From the NCBI GenBank assembly GCA_002392525.1, contig DGHE01000196.1, forward strand, positions 1 to 5,112: a stretch of 5,112 nt of DNA. The letters are read 5' to 3'. Both the position numbers and the translations under genes were made by a program. Below the pieces are notes generated by a model that saw only the letters and a program-made list of their open reading frames with translations, did not search any database and had not been told where the DNA came from. Position 1 is the stretch's first letter, and the number at the start of each line of letters is the position of its first letter. Shown here in pieces: positions 1 to 5,112 of the stretch. The DNA comes from Bacteroidales bacterium UBA3856 (GTDB taxonomy: Bacteria; Bacteroidota; Bacteroidia; Bacteroidales; UBA932).

Positions 1-20
1 ACCAACTGAGCTAATACCCC
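1..20 (-). tRNA. tRNA gene, 5' end only (identity unknown)
   Basis: Read on the minus strand, these bases are GGGGTATTAGCTCAGTTGGT. This is the first 20 nucleotides of a canonical tRNA: a 7-base acceptor 5' strand, T8 and A9, the D-stem beginning GCTC, A14, and the invariant G18-G19 pair of the D-loop. The gene runs out of the window to the left, so the anticodon is not visible and the amino acid cannot be assigned. The 5' end at position 20 lies just downstream of a good minus-strand promoter, which supports a real, transcribed gene diverging from pdxB. Confidence 0.85.
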
Positions 21-40
21 GTGTTTCCCGTTTGGGATTG

Positions 41-71
41 CAAAGGTAGTGCATTTTTTTAAATCTGCAAA
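41..71 (-). promoter_or_regulatory. Bacteroidota-type promoter for the tRNA
   Basis: On the minus strand, positions 48 to 41 read TACCTTTG, an exact match to the Bacteroidota primary sigma -7 consensus TAnnTTTG. Positions 70 to 68 read TTG, 19 bases upstream, which fits the -33 element and its usual spacing. A start point would fall in the mid-30s, roughly 15 bases before the tRNA 5' end, leaving a short 5' leader for RNase P to remove. The elements are seen directly; their use is inferred. Confidence 0.75.
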
Positions 72-116
72 GAAAATCGCAAAATTCTTTAAATTTTTTT
101 TCAGATAAAATATGAC

Positions 117-124
117 TATCTTTG
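117..124 (+). promoter_or_regulatory. -7 box of the pdxB promoter
   Basis: TATCTTTG matches the Bacteroidota -7 consensus TAnnTTTG exactly. The place where a -33 TTG is expected (about 94-98) is a T-tract without a clear TTG, so this promoter may be weaker than the divergent tRNA promoter or rely on the A/T-rich upstream DNA. A start point would fall around 130, giving a leader of only about 15 bases before the ATG at 146. Confidence 0.65.
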
Positions 125-145
125 TGAGACGTACTTGACTAGACA

Positions 146-1180
146 ATGAAAATTGTAGCAGACACCAACATTCCCTTTCTAAAAGGCGTTCTGGAGCCTT
201 ATGCAGAGGTAGTATATATGGATGGCCGTGCCATCGACCACGATGCCATCGTAGACGCGGACGCCATCATCATCCGAACCCGCACCAAGTGCAACGAAGA
301 AACCCTGTCGGGGACGCGCGTGCAAATGATCGCGAGCGCCACCATCGGCATGGACCACATAGACTCGGCCTGGTGCGCCGCGCACGGCATCGACGTCCAG
401 AACGCCGAGGGCTGCAACGCCGGGGGAGTGGCCGATTACGTCTTCAGCGCCCTCTACGGCATTGCCTCACGCCGTGCCATCAAGCTGGACGGAGCCACCA
501 TCGGCATTGTGGGCGTTGGAAACGTAGGCAAGAAGGTAGAGGCCATGGCCCGGAGCCTGGGCTTCAACGTCCTTCTCAATGACCCGCCGCGTGCCCAGAA
601 AGAAGGCCCGGACGCCTTCGTGTCCCTCCAGGAACTCCTGGAGAAATCCACCATCGTCACCATGCACGTTCCGCTGGACGACTCCACCCGCGGCATGGCC
701 GGCCACGATTTTTTCGAGGCCATGCAGCCGGGCGCCATCTTCATCAACGCTTCGCGCGGGGAAGTGGTGGACGAGACCTCCCTCATCCATGCCCGTCCCA
801 AGCTGGGCGCCCTGGTGCTGGACACCTGGTGCAACGAGCCCACGCCCAACCCCAACCTCATCGAGCTCTGCGACATTGCCACGCCGCACATTGCCGGCTA
901 CTCCTACCAGGGCAAGCAGAACGGCACCGCCCAGGCCGTGCAGGCCGTCGCAAGGCACTTCGGCTTCGAGGAGCTCCGCTTCTTCCGCCCGGCCACCGAA
1001 GACGAAAACCTCAAGCCCGTAGCCATAGACCTCAAGGGAAAGACGCAAGGGGAAATTGCCGCCATCCTGCAGTACAACTATCCCATCTTCACCGACGACT
1101 TCCTCTTCCGCAGCAGCCCCGACAGCTTCGAGAAACTGCGCAGCGAGTATAACTACCGGAGAGAGTTCTACATAGGATAA
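146..1180 (+). CDS. pdxB: Erythronate-4-phosphate dehydrogenase PdxB
   Basis: This cytosolic NAD-dependent enzyme oxidises 4-phospho-D-erythronate to 2-oxo-3-hydroxy-4-phosphobutanoate, the second step of the DXP-dependent pyridoxal phosphate pathway. The protein has 344 residues and the D-2-hydroxyacid dehydrogenase layout. A split substrate-binding domain opens with MKIVADTNIP. The Rossmann core carries GVGNVG at 123-128 and an acidic residue, Asp146, placed to bind the NAD ribose. The catalytic triad is visible as Arg204 (in NASRGEVV), Glu231 (in CNEPTPN) and His248 (in TPHIAGYSYQGK). The TPHIAGYSYQGK form and the C-terminal tail ending in LRSEYNYRRE point to PdxB rather than SerA or a lactate dehydrogenase. 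The tail stops soon after RRE, whereas enterobacterial PdxB (about 378 residues) continues about 25 residues further. The ATG follows the -7 box by 21 bases with no Shine-Dalgarno, which is normal in Bacteroidota. It is probably co-transcribed with the next gene, 24 bases downstream. Confidence 0.92.
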   Translation: MKIVADTNIPFLKGVLEPYAEVVYMDGRAIDHDAIVDADAIIIRTRTKCNEETLSGTRVQMIASATIGMDHIDSAWCAAHGIDVQNAEGCNAGGVADYVFSALYGIASRRAIKLDGATIGIVGVGNVGKKVEAMARSLGFNVLLNDPPRAQKEGPDAFVSLQELLEKSTIVTMHVPLDDSTRGMAGHDFFEAMQPGAIFINASRGEVVDETSLIHARPKLGALVLDTWCNEPTPNPNLIELCDIATPHIAGYSYQGKQNGTAQAVQAVARHFGFEELRFFRPATEDENLKPVAIDLKGKTQGEIAAILQYNYPIFTDDFLFRSSPDSFEKLRSEYNYRREFYIG

Positions 1181-1204
1181 ACCACTTAAACTAAAACAAT
1201 AACC

Positions 1205-2701
1205 ATGTTCAGCCAGAAAGACATCAAGCAGATCGAGAAGCGCGGAGCCACCCTGCGTCAGGTCCGGGAACAGATTGAGCAGTTCCGCACCGGTTTCCCC
1301 TGGATGAAAATCGTAGGACCCGCCACCCCCGAGCGCGGCATCAAAGTGCTCAGCGCCCCCGAGGTCCAGGACGCCGTCGCCTACTACAAGTCCGCCGCCA
1401 TCAACGGCAAAAGCAAGTTTGTCCCGGCCTCCGGCGCCGCCTCGCGCATGTTCAAGGACATGTTCGCCGGCCTGGAGACACTGGAAGGGGGAGAGGATTT
1501 GAAGGCCGATGCCCCCGGCGCCAGGCTCGCTGCGCACATCAAGGACTTCGCCTTCTATACGCCGGAGCTCTTCGGGGAACCCGAGGACTCATCGGCCTAT
1601 AGAAAAAGCACCCTCCAGAGACTCCTCCGCGAGGAGGAGGGCCTCGGCTACGGCAGCAAGCCCAAGGGCGTCCTCAAGTTCCACCGCTACCCCGACGGGG
1701 AGGTGCGCACCGCCATCGCCGAGCACCTCGTAGAGGCGCAGGAGTACATGAGGAATGCCGATGGTACCTGCAAGCTCACCGTCACCATCTCGCCGGAGCA
1801 CCGTGCGCTCTTCGAAGCCGCCATCGGCGAAATCCTTCCCGCCTACGAAAAACGCTACGGCGTCAAATACGATATCACCTTCACCTGCCAGGACAAAGCC
1901 ACCGACACCATCGCCGTAGACACCGACAACAAGCCTTTCCGCAAGGCCGATGGCTCCCTCCTCTTCCGTCCCGCCGGTCACGGCGCCCTCATCTACAACC
2001 TCAATAAGGTGGAGGAAGAGCTCGTGAGCATCAAGAATATCGACAACGTAGCACACGAGAAACTGCTGCCCGTCACCGCCGAGTACAAGCAGGTTCTGAT
2101 GGGAGCAGCACTTCAGCTGAGAGACCGTATCTTCGATTATCTGAATAAGTTAGACAACGAGCCTTCCGTGCAGCTTTGCAACGAGATAGAGAATTTCCTG
2201 GACAAGAACCTGTGCATCCAGCTTCCCCTGGCCCACTCAGAGAAAGAGCGCATGGAAATGCTCCGCGAAAAGCTGGACCGCCCCATCCGCGTGTGCGGCA
2301 TGGTGCGTAACGAGGGCGAACCCGGCGGCGGCCCCTACATCATCGCCGGCAAAGACGGCAGCACCAGCCTCCAGATCCTCGAAAGCGTCCAGATCAACAA
2401 GGCCGATGCCGGCTCCATGGAAGCCATGCAACACGCCACGCACTTCAACCCCGTAGACCTCGTATGCTGCCTCTATAATTATAAAGGAGAGCATTTCAAC
2501 CTGCTGGACTACGTAGACCCCGAAGCCGGCTTCATGAGCTCCAAGAGCTACGAAGGCCGAGAACTCAAGGCCCTGGAACTCCCCGGCCTGTGGAACGGCG
2601 CCATGAGTAACTGGAACACCCTCTTCGTGGAAGTTCCCATCGAAACCTTCAACCCCGTAAAGGTCGTTTTAGACCTTTTACGCCCTGCACATCAAAATTA
2701 A
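1205..2701 (+). CDS. DUF4301 family protein, probable UDP-sugar-pyrophosphorylase-like nucleotidyltransferase
   Basis: This 498-residue protein belongs, by recognition of its motifs, to DUF4301, a mainly Bacteroidota family without an established function known to me. It has no signal peptide or membrane segment and should be cytosolic. Several motifs recall the UDPGP nucleotidyltransferase fold. FVPASGAASRMFK at 72-84 sits where the nucleotide-binding loop would be. SKPKGVLKF at 151-159 resembles the PKG motif. RPAGHGALIYNLN at 255-267 followed by IKNIDNV at 276-282 resembles the GHG plus NxDN metal and sugar site. CGMVRNEGEPGGGPY at 364-378 resembles a further conserved glycine loop. The first motif lacks the usual GGxGTR, so catalysis is not assured. 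It follows pdxB by 24 bases with an A-rich leader and no internal promoter seen, so co-transcription is likely; a role in vitamin B6 metabolism is not shown. Family membership is fairly secure; the nucleotidyltransferase assignment is inference. Confidence 0.8.
   Translation: MFSQKDIKQIEKRGATLRQVREQIEQFRTGFPWMKIVGPATPERGIKVLSAPEVQDAVAYYKSAAINGKSKFVPASGAASRMFKDMFAGLETLEGGEDLKADAPGARLAAHIKDFAFYTPELFGEPEDSSAYRKSTLQRLLREEEGLGYGSKPKGVLKFHRYPDGEVRTAIAEHLVEAQEYMRNADGTCKLTVTISPEHRALFEAAIGEILPAYEKRYGVKYDITFTCQDKATDTIAVDTDNKPFRKADGSLLFRPAGHGALIYNLNKVEEELVSIKNIDNVAHEKLLPVTAEYKQVLMGAALQLRDRIFDYLNKLDNEPSVQLCNEIENFLDKNLCIQLPLAHSEKERMEMLREKLDRPIRVCGMVRNEGEPGGGPYIIAGKDGSTSLQILESVQINKADAGSMEAMQHATHFNPVDLVCCLYNYKGEHFNLLDYVDPEAGFMSSKSYEGRELKALELPGLWNGAMSNWNTLFVEVPIETFNPVKVVLDLLRPAHQN
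2659..2678 (+). other. Hairpin in the last codons of the DUF4301 gene
   Basis: AAAGGTC (2659-2665) and GACCTTT (2672-2678) form a perfect 7-bp stem around a 6-base loop, GTTTTA. Allowing one bulged T (2679), the stem extends by two further pairs (GT at 2657-2658 with AC at 2680-2681). It lies inside the coding sequence, about 20 bases before the stop codon. It could be an early termination or mRNA 3'-end structure, but it also encodes ordinary residues (VKVVLDLL) and may be chance. Confidence 0.35.
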
Positions 2702-2724
2702 TCAACATCAAAATTAATCAACAT
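2689..2724 (+). repeat. 16-bp tandem duplication across the DUF4301 stop codon
   Basis: The unit ACATCAAAATTAATCA occurs twice, exactly, at 2689-2704 and 2705-2720, followed by a further ACAT (2721-2724). The first copy contains the final codons and the TAA stop (2699-2701); the second is entirely non-coding. Because either copy supplies the same end of the protein (HQN, stop), the duplication leaves the product unchanged. It looks like a slippage or short-homology duplication. Confidence 0.9.
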
Positions 2725-2750
2725 AAAACATGTTACACCCAGCACTATGA

Positions 2751-2765
2751 GCCCGCGTAGCGGGC
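2751..2765 (+). repeat. Perfect GC hairpin, first half of a REP-like intergenic element
   Basis: GCCCGC (2751-2756) pairs with GCGGGC (2760-2765) around the triloop GTA. There is no T-run after it, so it does not look like a terminator alone. It lies 9 bases before a second compact hairpin. Two short GC-rich hairpins in a spacer next to AT-rich sequence resemble the REP/BIME-type interspersed palindromes of many bacteria. Membership in a repeat family cannot be proven from one copy. Confidence 0.55.
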
Positions 2766-2774
2766 GAACAAAGT

Positions 2775-2797
2775 CCCTTCCCCGAGGGAAGGGTTTT
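2775..2797 (+). terminator. Possible rho-independent terminator between DUF4301 and citD
   Basis: CCCTTCCC (2775-2782) pairs perfectly with GGGAAGGG (2786-2793) around the triloop CGA, and the stem is followed directly by TTTT (2794-2797). This is a compact terminator shape, placed about 75 bases after the DUF4301 stop and 35 before citD. The T-run is short and is followed by A and G residues, so termination may be partial. The same hairpin could instead be part of a dispersed REP-like element. If it terminates, citDEF needs its own promoter; I see no convincing TAnnTTTG in the gap. Confidence 0.5.
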
Positions 2798-2807
2798 AGG
2801 GATGGGG
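2786..2807 (+). other. Putative G-quadruplex motif upstream of citD
   Basis: Four G-runs occur at 2786-2788, 2791-2793, 2799-2801 and 2804-2807, separated by loops of 2, 5 and 2 bases (AA, TTTTA, AT). This satisfies the standard G3+N1-7 pattern on the coding strand. The first two runs are the right arm of the hairpin at 2775-2793, so the two structures exclude each other. The motif ends 25 bases before the citD start codon. Folding and function are inferred. Confidence 0.5.
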
Positions 2808-2832
2808 TAACGTGAACATTTAATTTCATGAA

Positions 2833-3102
2833 ATGAAACAAGCAACAGCTGGAACACTAGAATCCGGTGACATCATGGTCACCATCGGCCCCGGAGAAGG
2901 CCTGCAGGTGAATCTGCAGAGCTCCGTGGCCGCTCAGTTCGGCCGGCAAATCAAGGCCGTCATTACGGAAACCCTCGAGGGCCTGGGCGTGAAAGATGCC
3001 CAGGTGGAAGCCATCGACAAGGGCGCCCTGGATTGTACCATCAGAGCCCGCGTCACTGCCGCCGCGGTGCGCGCAACCGGAAAGGACGTATGGAAAGACT
3101 AA
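2833..3102 (+). CDS. citD: Citrate lyase acyl carrier protein, gamma subunit CitD
   Basis: CitD is the small carrier of citrate lyase. It holds acetyl or citryl groups on a 2'-(5''-triphosphoribosyl)-3'-dephospho-CoA arm while CitF and CitE act on them. The 89-residue length is close to the family's usual 95 or so. The N-terminal ATAGTLESGDIMV matches the conserved arm-attachment region, and Ser11 in LESGD is the expected modified serine. The second family signature, DKGALDCTIRAR, is at 62-73. The ATG at 2833 is chosen because the conserved region begins within a few residues of it; no Shine-Dalgarno precedes it. An in-frame alternative start is not needed. It heads the operon and overlaps citE by 13 bases. 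The usual upstream partner citC is absent, its place taken by the DUF4301 gene and a structured spacer. Confidence 0.93.
   Translation: MKQATAGTLESGDIMVTIGPGEGLQVNLQSSVAAQFGRQIKAVITETLEGLGVKDAQVEAIDKGALDCTIRARVTAAAVRATGKDVWKD
3079..3086 (+). promoter_or_regulatory. Purine-rich ribosome binding site fixing the citE start
   Basis: GGAAAGGA lies inside the end of citD, ending 3 bases before the ATG at 3090. The spacing is short, but the site favours 3090 over the farther-upstream ATG at 3033. Translation of citE is probably also coupled to citD through the overlap. Confidence 0.45.
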
Positions 3103-3977
3103 GAAGAACCATGATGTTCGTTCCCGGCAATAATCCGGGAATGATGGCCGATGCCCATATCTACGGCCCCGACAGCATTATGCTGGACCTCGAAGACTCC
3201 GTCACCATGGCAGAGAAGGACGCTGCCCGTCTTCTTGTACATAACGCCCTCAAGACCATCGACTTTGGCGGCACCGAAATGGTGGTGCGCATCAACCCGC
3301 TCAACACGCCCTACGGCAAAAAAGACGTAGAGGCCGTGGTGAAGGCCGGCGTTGAGGTCATCCGCATGCCCAAGACCGAGACCGCCGAGGAAGTGAAGGA
3401 ACTGGAAGCCGAAATCCTCAAAGTGGAAGAGGAGATTGGCGCCGTGGGCCGCACCCGGATCATGGCCGCCATCGAGAGCGCCCTGGGCATTGTGAACGCC
3501 TACGCCATTGCAACGGCATCGCCCCGCATGATGGGTATTGCCCTCGGAGCCGAGGACTACAGTGCCAACCTCAAGACCAACCGCACTCCGGGAGGCGCAG
3601 AACTCCTTCTGGCCCGCGAGCAGATAGTGGTGGCAGCCCGTGCCGCCGGCATCTGCTGCTTTGATACCGTATACTCCAACCTGGACGACATGGAAACCTT
3701 CCGGAAGGAGGTCGAGCTCATCAAGACGCTGGGCTTTGACGGGAAATCCATCATCAACCCGCGCCAGATTGAGGTGGTGAACAGCGTGTTCACCCCCACC
3801 GAGAAGGAAATCAACAAGGCCCGCGCCGTGGTGGCCGCCATCAAGGAGGCCCAGGCCAAGGGATCCGGCGTCATTGCCGTGAACGGTAAAATGGTAGACC
3901 GTCCGGTTGTGCTCCGTGCCGAGCGTACCATCGCCCTGGCCGTAGCCGCCGGCGTCATTTCTGAGGAGGAACTGTAA
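3090..3977 (+). CDS. citE: Citrate lyase beta subunit, citryl-ACP lyase CitE
   Basis: CitE cleaves citryl-CitD to oxaloacetate and acetyl-CitD, the second half of the citrate lyase cycle. It is a TIM-barrel enzyme of the HpcH/HpaI/CitE family. The protein is 295 residues, near the usual 290-300. Visible signatures are RRTMMFVPGNNPGMM at the N-terminus, MLDLEDSV at 31-38, substrate-contacting Arg67 in VVRIN, Glu129 in AIES and Asp156 in GAEDY as the metal ligands, GFDGKSIINPRQI at 215-227, and VNGKMVD at 264-270. The frame is open upstream to an ATG at 3033, but that adds 19 arginine-rich residues that merely read citD in another frame. ATG 3090 gives MERLRRTMMFVPG, matching the family start. 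Sandwiched between citD and citF, it is CitE rather than a stand-alone malyl- or citramalyl-CoA lyase. Confidence 0.93.
   Translation: MERLRRTMMFVPGNNPGMMADAHIYGPDSIMLDLEDSVTMAEKDAARLLVHNALKTIDFGGTEMVVRINPLNTPYGKKDVEAVVKAGVEVIRMPKTETAEEVKELEAEILKVEEEIGAVGRTRIMAAIESALGIVNAYAIATASPRMMGIALGAEDYSANLKTNRTPGGAELLLAREQIVVAARAAGICCFDTVYSNLDDMETFRKEVELIKTLGFDGKSIINPRQIEVVNSVFTPTEKEINKARAVVAAIKEAQAKGSGVIAVNGKMVDRPVVLRAERTIALAVAAGVISEEEL
3963..3970 (+). promoter_or_regulatory. Strong Shine-Dalgarno for citF
   Basis: GAGGAGGA ends 6 bases before the citF ATG at 3977, an ideal distance. Such a site is notable because pdxB, the DUF4301 gene and citD have none. It lies in the codons for the Glu-Glu-Glu near the CitE C-terminus, so protein composition contributes to it. 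With the one-base TAATG overlap it suggests translational coupling. Confidence 0.6.
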
Positions 3978-5112
3978 TGAGAAACAGCAAAGTAGTTACC
4001 CTGGAAGAGGCCATCAAGCGTTCGGGCCTCCGGGACGGAATGACCATCAGCTTCCACCATCACTTCCGCGGAGGTGACAAGGTGGTGAACCTGGTAGTGG
4101 ATAAACTGGCCCAGATGGGCTTCAAAGACCTCAAGCTGGCTGCATCCAGCCTCTCCGACGTCCACGCTCCGCTGGTGGAGCACATCAAAAACGGCGTCAT
4201 CACCGGCATCAGCACCTCCGGCCTTCGCGGCACGCTGGCCGATGCCATCTCCCACGGCCTCATGAAGGAGCCGGTGGTGTTCCGCTCCCACGGCGGCCGC
4301 GGCAGCGCCATTGCAAATGGAGAGCTCAAGATTGACGTGGCCTTCCTCGGTGCATCATCGGCCGATGAACTGGGCAACGCATGCGGCTTCTCCCGCAGCG
4401 AGAACGCCAAGAGCATCTGCGGCTCGCTAGGTTACGCCCTGCCCGACGCCCGCTACGCCAAGCACGTAGTGGTGCTCACCGACGACCTCGTGGAATATCC
4501 CAACATGCCGCAATCCATCTCTGCAGCCGACGTAGAGAGCGTGGTAGTGGTGGAGAGCGTTGGTGACAGCTCCAAGATTGCTGCCGGCGCCATCCGTGAT
4601 TCCAAGAACCCCCGCGATATCCTCCTTGCCAAACAGGCTGCAAAAGTGATCATTAACTCCGGTTATTTCAAGGATGGCTTTAGTATCCAGACAGGTACCG
4701 GCGGCGCATCCCTCGCTGCCGTCAAGTACATCCGTGAAGAGATGATCAACCGCGGCATCAAGGCCTCCTTCGCCCTCGGCGGCATCACCGCCCACATGGT
4801 GAAACTGCATGAGGAAGGGCTCATCGGCAAGCTCATCGACGTACAGTCCTTCGACAAGGTGGCTGCAGAGTCCATCAAGAACGATCCTTACCACCAGGAG
4901 GTTTCGGCCGTGGAGTATGCCTCTGGCCAGCACCTCGGAAGCGCCACCCACGCCCTGGATATCGTCATCCTCAGCGCCCTGGAAGTGGATACGCAGTTCA
5001 ACGTGAACGTGCTGGTAGGCTCCGACGGCATCATCCGCGGTGCCATCGGCGGCCATCAGGATACCGCAGCCGACAGCGCCCTCAGCATTATCGTGTGCCC
5101 GCTGCTGCGCGG
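3977..5112 (+). CDS. citF: Citrate lyase alpha subunit CitF, 3' end outside the window
   Basis: CitF is the citrate:acetyl-ACP transferase that exchanges the acetyl group on CitD for citrate, releasing acetate. It belongs to the CoA-transferase family that works without a covalent enzyme intermediate. The window holds 378 codons. Hallmarks are EEAIKRSGLRDGMTISFHHHFRGGD from residue 10, SSLSDVHAPLVEHI at 57-70, TSGLRG at 80-85, the SHGGRG loop at 104-109, NSGYFKDGFSIQTGTGGASL at 227-246, ALGGITAHMV at 266-275, and LSALEVDTQFNVNVLVGSDGIIRGAIGGHQDTA at 332-364. By comparison with enterobacterial CitF (about 510 residues), roughly the last 80 residues are missing. The N-terminus is also short: about 45 residues found before the conserved LEEAIRRSG in E. 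coli CitF are absent. An in-frame TGA at 3962-3964 rules out an upstream start. It overlaps the citE stop by one base. Confidence 0.93.
   Translation, partial: MRNSKVVTLEEAIKRSGLRDGMTISFHHHFRGGDKVVNLVVDKLAQMGFKDLKLAASSLSDVHAPLVEHIKNGVITGISTSGLRGTLADAISHGLMKEPVVFRSHGGRGSAIANGELKIDVAFLGASSADELGNACGFSRSENAKSICGSLGYALPDARYAKHVVVLTDDLVEYPNMPQSISAADVESVVVVESVGDSSKIAAGAIRDSKNPRDILLAKQAAKVIINSGYFKDGFSIQTGTGGASLAAVKYIREEMINRGIKASFALGGITAHMVKLHEEGLIGKLIDVQSFDKVAAESIKNDPYHQEVSAVEYASGQHLGSATHALDIVILSALEVDTQFNVNVLVGSDGIIRGAIGGHQDTAADSALSIIVCPLLR

Noticed and set aside
146..1180. The first gene as SerA or another D-2-hydroxyacid dehydrogenase
   Set aside because: The active-site context TPHIAGYSYQGK and the PdxB-type C-terminal domain, with no ACT domain, fit PdxB better.
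467..1537. A 356-codon open frame on the minus strand opposite pdxB and the start of the DUF4301 gene
   Set aside because: It is antisense to two well-supported genes, its translation is glycine/valine/alanine-rich with no recognisable motif, and long antisense frames are expected opposite GC-rich coding DNA. No promoter or start signal supports it.
2727..2734. The palindrome AACATGTT as an operator
   Set aside because: It is only 8 bp, has no second copy in the gap and no associated regulator gene in view.
2828..2836. A two-codon mini-ORF (ATG AAA TGA) overlapping the citD start
   Set aside because: It could in principle couple initiation, but such a short match is likely by chance and has no ribosome binding site of its own.
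3033..3089. An upstream ATG that would lengthen CitE by 19 residues
   Set aside because: The extra residues are just the citD 3' end read in another frame, do not resemble CitE, and would create a 70-base overlap. ATG 3090 matches the family start.
3557..4291. A 244-codon minus-strand open frame across the citE-citF junction
   Set aside because: It lies wholly antisense to two conserved citrate lyase genes and has a low-complexity, motif-free translation.
4427..5056. A 209-codon minus-strand open frame opposite citF
   Set aside because: It is a shadow of the conserved CitF reading frame, with no family features of its own.
1..5112. Defence system, prophage, integrative element or CRISPR array
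   Set aside because: All protein genes are recognisable metabolic or conserved genes. There is no repeat-spacer array, integrase or transposase. The partial tRNA has only its 5' end in view, and no attachment-site duplicate is seen.

Overview
The window looks like a chromosomal segment from a member of the Bacteroidota, most likely a fairly GC-rich member of the Bacteroidales. Three things suggest this. Both candidate promoters in the left intergenic gap carry the Bacteroidota -7 box TAnnTTTG. The first two protein genes start behind A-rich leaders with no Shine-Dalgarno sequence. The second gene belongs to DUF4301, a family known mainly from Bacteroidota. Nothing suggests a phage, plasmid, transposon or CRISPR array.

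Layout. Positions 1-20 are the 5' end of a tRNA gene on the minus strand, running out of the window. An AT-rich divergent promoter gap (21-145) separates it from the plus-strand genes, and all complete genes are on the plus strand. First comes pdxB (146-1180, erythronate-4-phosphate dehydrogenase of the DXP-dependent vitamin B6 pathway). After 24 bases comes a 498-residue DUF4301 protein (1205-2701) whose conserved motifs resemble UDP-sugar pyrophosphorylases. A 131-base gap (2702-2832) is dense in structure: a 16-bp tandem duplication running across the DUF4301 stop codon, two perfect GC-rich hairpins, a T-run and a canonical G-quadruplex motif that shares bases with the second hairpin. Then comes a tightly packed citrate lyase operon: citD (2833-3102, acyl carrier protein), citE (3090-3977, citryl-ACP lyase subunit, overlapping citD by 13 bases) and citF (3977 to beyond the window end, citrate:acetyl-ACP transferase subunit, overlapping citE by one base).

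How the genes work together. CitD, CitE and CitF are the gamma, beta and alpha subunits of ATP-independent citrate lyase. CitF swaps the acetyl group on the CitD prosthetic arm for citrate, and CitE splits citryl-CitD into oxaloacetate and acetyl-CitD. The accessory genes needed to build and charge the arm (citC, citX, citG) are not in the window; no citC precedes citD, so they may lie downstream or elsewhere. pdxB and the DUF4301 gene look like a separate two-gene transcription unit with no obvious link to citrate.

Most of the window is ordinary metabolism. The points most worth a second look are the likely nucleotidyltransferase nature of the DUF4301 protein, the hairpin/G-quadruplex element just upstream of citD, and the short N-terminus of CitF.
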